From the NCBI GenBank assembly GCA_009704705.1, contig WLDR01000066.1, forward strand, positions 1 through 7,578: a stretch of 7,578 bases of DNA. Reading direction: 5' to 3'. The stretch comes from Actinomycetota bacterium. Its GTDB lineage: Bacteria > Actinomycetota > Actinomycetes > Actinomycetales > Microbacteriaceae. A program made the translations under genes and the position numbers. The notes under the pieces were generated by a model. The model searched no databases. It saw nothing but the letters and a program-made list of their open reading frames with translations, and had not been told where the DNA came from. How positions within the stretch are numbered: position 1 is the first letter of the stretch; each line of letters begins with the position of its first letter. Below are positions 5,770 to 7,578 of the stretch, one piece after another.

Positions 5770-6684
5770 CTAGAAATGCCACGGATAGGGAGACCAGTCG
5801 GCTGGGCGCTTTTCGAGAAACGCATCCCGACCCTCAGCGGCTTCATCTGTGCTGTATGCCAAGCGGGTCGCTTCACCGGCGAAAACCTGTTGACCAACCA
5901 TCCCGTCATCCACAGCGTTGAAAGCGAACTTCAGCATGCGGATGGCCGTTGGCGACTTCGTCAAGATCGTGCGCGCCCACTCGATTGCGGTCGACTCCAG
6001 ATCAGCGTGGGGTACGACGGCGTTGACGGCTCCCATTTCGTAAGCACGTTGAGCGTCGTACTCGTGCGCGAGAAAGAACACTTCGCGGGCGAACTTCTGG
6101 CCCACCTGACGAGCGAAGTAGGCGCTTCCGTAGCCGCCGTCGAAGGACCCCACGTCCGCATCCGTCTGCTTGAAACGAGCGTGCTCACGGCTGGCGATGC
6201 TGAGATCACACACGACGTGCAGGGAGTGACCGCCTCCGGCTGCCCAGCCCGGAATCACCGCAATAACGACCTTCGGCATGAACCGAATCAGGCGTTGAAC
6301 CTCAAGGATGTGCAGTCGGCCAGAGGCGCCCACGGCGTCGGTGTTGGCCGGCGACGTGCCCTCTTCATACTCGTACCCCGCGCGACCGCGAATGCGCTGA
6401 TCGCCGCCTGACGAAAATGCCCAGCCGCCATCTTTTGCACTCGGGCCGTTGCCGGTAACCAACACCACACCAATGGCGGAATTCTGGTGGGCATTGTCGA
6501 AGGCGCGGTAGAGCTCGTCGACGGTCTTGGGGCGGAACGCATTGCGCACCTCGGGCCGATTGAAGGCCACGCGAGCGATGCGACCGTCTGTCGAGTGGTG
6601 ATACGTGACATCAGTGAATTTCTCGAAGCCAGGGACATCCACCCAGGCTTCAGGGTCAAAGATTTCGCTCACCTGCTCGGTCAT
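5770..6684 (-). CDS. menB: 1,4-Dihydroxy-2-naphthoyl-CoA synthase MenB, type II
   Basis: Closes the second ring by intramolecular Claisen condensation of OSB-CoA to DHNA-CoA; a cytosolic crotonase-fold enzyme. The 304 residues match the actinobacterial length. Motifs: FNRPEVRNAF (41-50), FSSGGDQ (90-96; oxyanion-hole side), GWAAGGGHSLHVVCDLS (146-162), QTDADVGSFDGGYGS (173-187), and a C-terminus ending WSPYPWHF. D175, D182 and Y277 correspond, with a constant offset of 10, to M. tuberculosis MenB D185, D192 and Y287. Asp at 175 instead of Gly marks the type II enzymes that do not need bicarbonate. It is the first gene of the operon menB-menE-menA-NIPSNAP-like. Upstream, TAGGCT plus 6 nt precedes the ATG, suggesting leaderless initiation; a GGAG 2 nt from the ATG is too close for a normal Shine-Dalgarno. 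The stop is TAG. Confidence 0.97.
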   Translation of the reverse strand: MTEQVSEIFDPEAWVDVPGFEKFTDVTYHHSTDGRIARVAFNRPEVRNAFRPKTVDELYRAFDNAHQNSAIGVVLVTGNGPSAKDGGWAFSSGGDQRIRGRAGYEYEEGTSPANTDAVGASGRLHILEVQRLIRFMPKVVIAVIPGWAAGGGHSLHVVCDLSIASREHARFKQTDADVGSFDGGYGSAYFARQVGQKFAREVFFLAHEYDAQRAYEMGAVNAVVPHADLESTAIEWARTILTKSPTAIRMLKFAFNAVDDGMVGQQVFAGEATRLAYSTDEAAEGRDAFLEKRPADWSPYPWHF

Positions 6685-6690
6685 GGCTCC

Positions 6691-6696
6691 AGCCTA
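6691..6696 (-). promoter_or_regulatory. -10 element for the menB operon, leaderless geometry
   Basis: TAGGCT on the minus strand fits TANNNT and ends 7 nt before the A of the menB ATG (6684). It overlaps the left part of the 14-bp palindrome at 6693-6706. No -35 consensus was seen at 17-18 nt. Confidence 0.5.
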
Positions 6697-6706
6697 CGCG
6701 CGTAGG
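6693..6706. promoter_or_regulatory. 14-bp perfect palindrome between menB and menC, possible operator
   Basis: CCTACGCGCGTAGG equals its own reverse complement, with 7-bp arms and no spacer. It lies in the 35-bp divergent spacer, overlaps the predicted menB -10 and abuts the -10-like hexamer of menC, so a bound protein would block both. A perfect 14-bp palindrome in so short a spacer is rare by chance. No regulator is recognised. Confidence 0.4.
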
Positions 6707-6707
6707 G

Positions 6708-6713
6708 CAGACT
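6708..6713 (+). promoter_or_regulatory. -10-like element for menC, leaderless geometry
   Basis: CAGACT keeps the A at position 2 and T at position 6 of a -10 but has C for the first T. It has the same 6-nt separation from the GTG start (6720) as the other three promoters. It is weaker than they are and has no clear -35. Confidence 0.35.
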
Positions 6714-6719
6714 GGCGAG

Positions 6720-7578
6720 GTGGGTCCGTCGCTCAACGAGCTGCTCGACAACGCACACGTCGTGTCGTTGCCCCTTGTCACGCGTTTTCGCGCACTCGAT
6801 GTTCGCGAGGCCATGATCATTCGCGGGCCCAAGGGGTGGACCGAATTCAGCCCGTTCGACGATTACTCTGACGAGGAATCGGTCGCGTGGCTTCGAGCCG
6901 CGATTGAGTTCGGTTGGGAGGAGTTGCCTCCCGTCGTGCGAAGTCGCATCCCGGTGAATGCGACCGTGCCCGCTGTACCTGCAGCTGACGTCGATGCCGT
7001 GTTGGCTCGGTTTGCAGGTTCGCGAACGGCAAAGGTCAAGGTTGCCGGGCCCGGTTCGACCCTGGCCGACGACGTCGAGCGCGTTCGAGCTGTTCGAAAC
7101 GCACTGGGTGCCGAGGGGCGCATTCGAGTCGATGCCAACGGTGCATGGAACGTTGATGAAGCCGAACATGCAATTCATGCGTTGGCTCAGTTTGATCTCG
7201 AATATGTCGAGCAGCCGTGTGCGAGCATCGCAGAGCTGGCCGACCTTCGCGCACGGGTCTCGTACATGGGCATTCCCGTCGCGGCCGACGAAAGTGTGCG
7301 GCGCGAGTTGGATCCGCTCGAGGTTGCCCGGGTGGGAGCGGCCGACATTCTCGTCATCAAGGTTCAGCCGCTCGGGGGCTTATCCCGAGCCCTCGACATC
7401 GTTCGACAGGCCGGTCTTCCGGCAGTTGTCTCGAGCGCACTCGACACGTCGGTCGGAGTCGCCATGGGTGCACACCTGGCAGGCGCGCTCCCTGAACTCG
7501 AATTCGACTGCGGGCTCGGCACTGCGGCTCTCTTGGCCGCAGACGTCACGGATTCGCCGCTGCTGCCACTTGATGGGC
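6720..7578 (+). CDS. menC: o-Succinylbenzoate synthase MenC, 3'-partial
   Basis: Dehydrates SHCHC to o-succinylbenzoate; a cytosolic Mg-dependent member of the enolase superfamily. The frame is open to the right edge, giving 286 codons of a protein usually near 320. Taking GTG at 6720 as residue 1, the N-terminus runs into HVVSLPLVTRFRALDVRE (13-30) and EFSPF (42-46). Catalytic positions expected in OSBS are visible: the KxK pair K105/K107 (KVKVAG), Mg ligands D138 (VDANGAW), E164 (EQP) and D190 (ADES), and the second-side lysine K214 (VIKVQPLGG). SSALDTSVG and a Gly-rich stretch follow. The GTG is chosen because no start codon precedes it in frame near by and the resulting N-terminus looks like actinobacterial MenC. 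Transcription is divergent from menB. No Shine-Dalgarno at a normal distance is seen, and a -10-like CAGACT fits leaderless initiation. Confidence 0.93.
   Translation, partial: MGPSLNELLDNAHVVSLPLVTRFRALDVREAMIIRGPKGWTEFSPFDDYSDEESVAWLRAAIEFGWEELPPVVRSRIPVNATVPAVPAADVDAVLARFAGSRTAKVKVAGPGSTLADDVERVRAVRNALGAEGRIRVDANGAWNVDEAEHAIHALAQFDLEYVEQPCASIAELADLRARVSYMGIPVAADESVRRELDPLEVARVGAADILVIKVQPLGGLSRALDIVRQAGLPAVVSSALDTSVGVAMGAHLAGALPELEFDCGLGTAALLAADVTDSPLLPLDG

Noticed and set aside
5757..5909. Upstream extension of the menE frame by 51 residues
   Set aside because: It overlaps menB coding, does not resemble MenE N-termini, and the ATG at 5756 sits properly 13 bp after the menB stop.
5776..6411. 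211-codon plus-strand open frame antisense to menB
   Set aside because: It is fully covered by menB, whose catalytic residues are all present. The antisense product shows no coherent fold or start signal.
6681..7178. 165-codon minus-strand open frame antisense to menC
   Set aside because: The plus strand here encodes MenC with every catalytic residue in place. The antisense product has irregular composition and no family resemblance.
1..7578. A novel defence, toxin-antitoxin or mobile system
   Set aside because: Every gene is either a recognisable men enzyme or a small protein of a known uncharacterised family. There are no transposases, integrases, nucleases, terminal repeats, tRNAs or compositional break to support such a system.

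Overview
The window carries most of a chromosomal menaquinone (vitamin K2) biosynthesis locus from a high-GC Gram-positive bacterium. The most likely source is an actinobacterium of the Microbacteriaceae type. This is inferred from the short actinobacterial forms of MenE and MenC, the type II (Asp-containing) MenB, a DUF4229-like protein and a PLDc_N-like small membrane protein set among men genes, the G+C-rich codon use, and the scarcity of Shine-Dalgarno sequences. No species can be named from sequence alone.

Layout. Positions 1-944 (+) hold the 3' part of an isochorismate synthase gene (menF). It converges on menD (960-2708, -). Immediately upstream of menD, overlapping it by 4 nt, is a 100-residue two-TM protein with PLDc_N-like features (2705-3007, -). 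A 51-bp divergent spacer separates that gene from a 103-residue DUF4229-like two-TM protein (3059-3370, +), which converges on a four-gene minus-strand operon, menB-menE-menA-NIPSNAP-like (6684 down to 3380, gaps of 13, 11 and 26 bp). A 35-bp divergent spacer then leads to menC (6720-7578, +), which runs off the right edge. There are no RNA genes, mobile elements or CRISPR arrays, and no unassigned stretch longer than 51 bp.

Pathway. MenF converts chorismate to isochorismate; MenD adds the succinyl-semialdehyde unit from 2-oxoglutarate to give SEPHCHC; a MenH step, not encoded here, would give SHCHC; MenC dehydrates SHCHC to o-succinylbenzoate; MenE forms OSB-CoA; MenB closes the ring to DHNA-CoA; a thioesterase, not encoded here, gives DHNA; MenA prenylates DHNA to demethylmenaquinone. 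The final methyltransferase (MenG/UbiE) is also absent from the window. The three small companion proteins have no established role in the pathway.

Regulation visible in sequence. The genes that must begin transcripts (PLDc_N-like, DUF4229-like, menB, and less perfectly menC) have a -10-like hexamer ending exactly 7 nt before the first base of the start codon, the geometry of leaderless transcription. Operon-internal genes lack it. Both divergent spacers carry a roughly centred palindrome and both convergent junctions carry hairpins. The biology is mainly a conventional men cluster. The less ordinary features are this promoter/palindrome architecture, an in-frame 15-bp minisatellite inside menD, an altered P-loop in MenE, and the prevalence of TAG stop codons.
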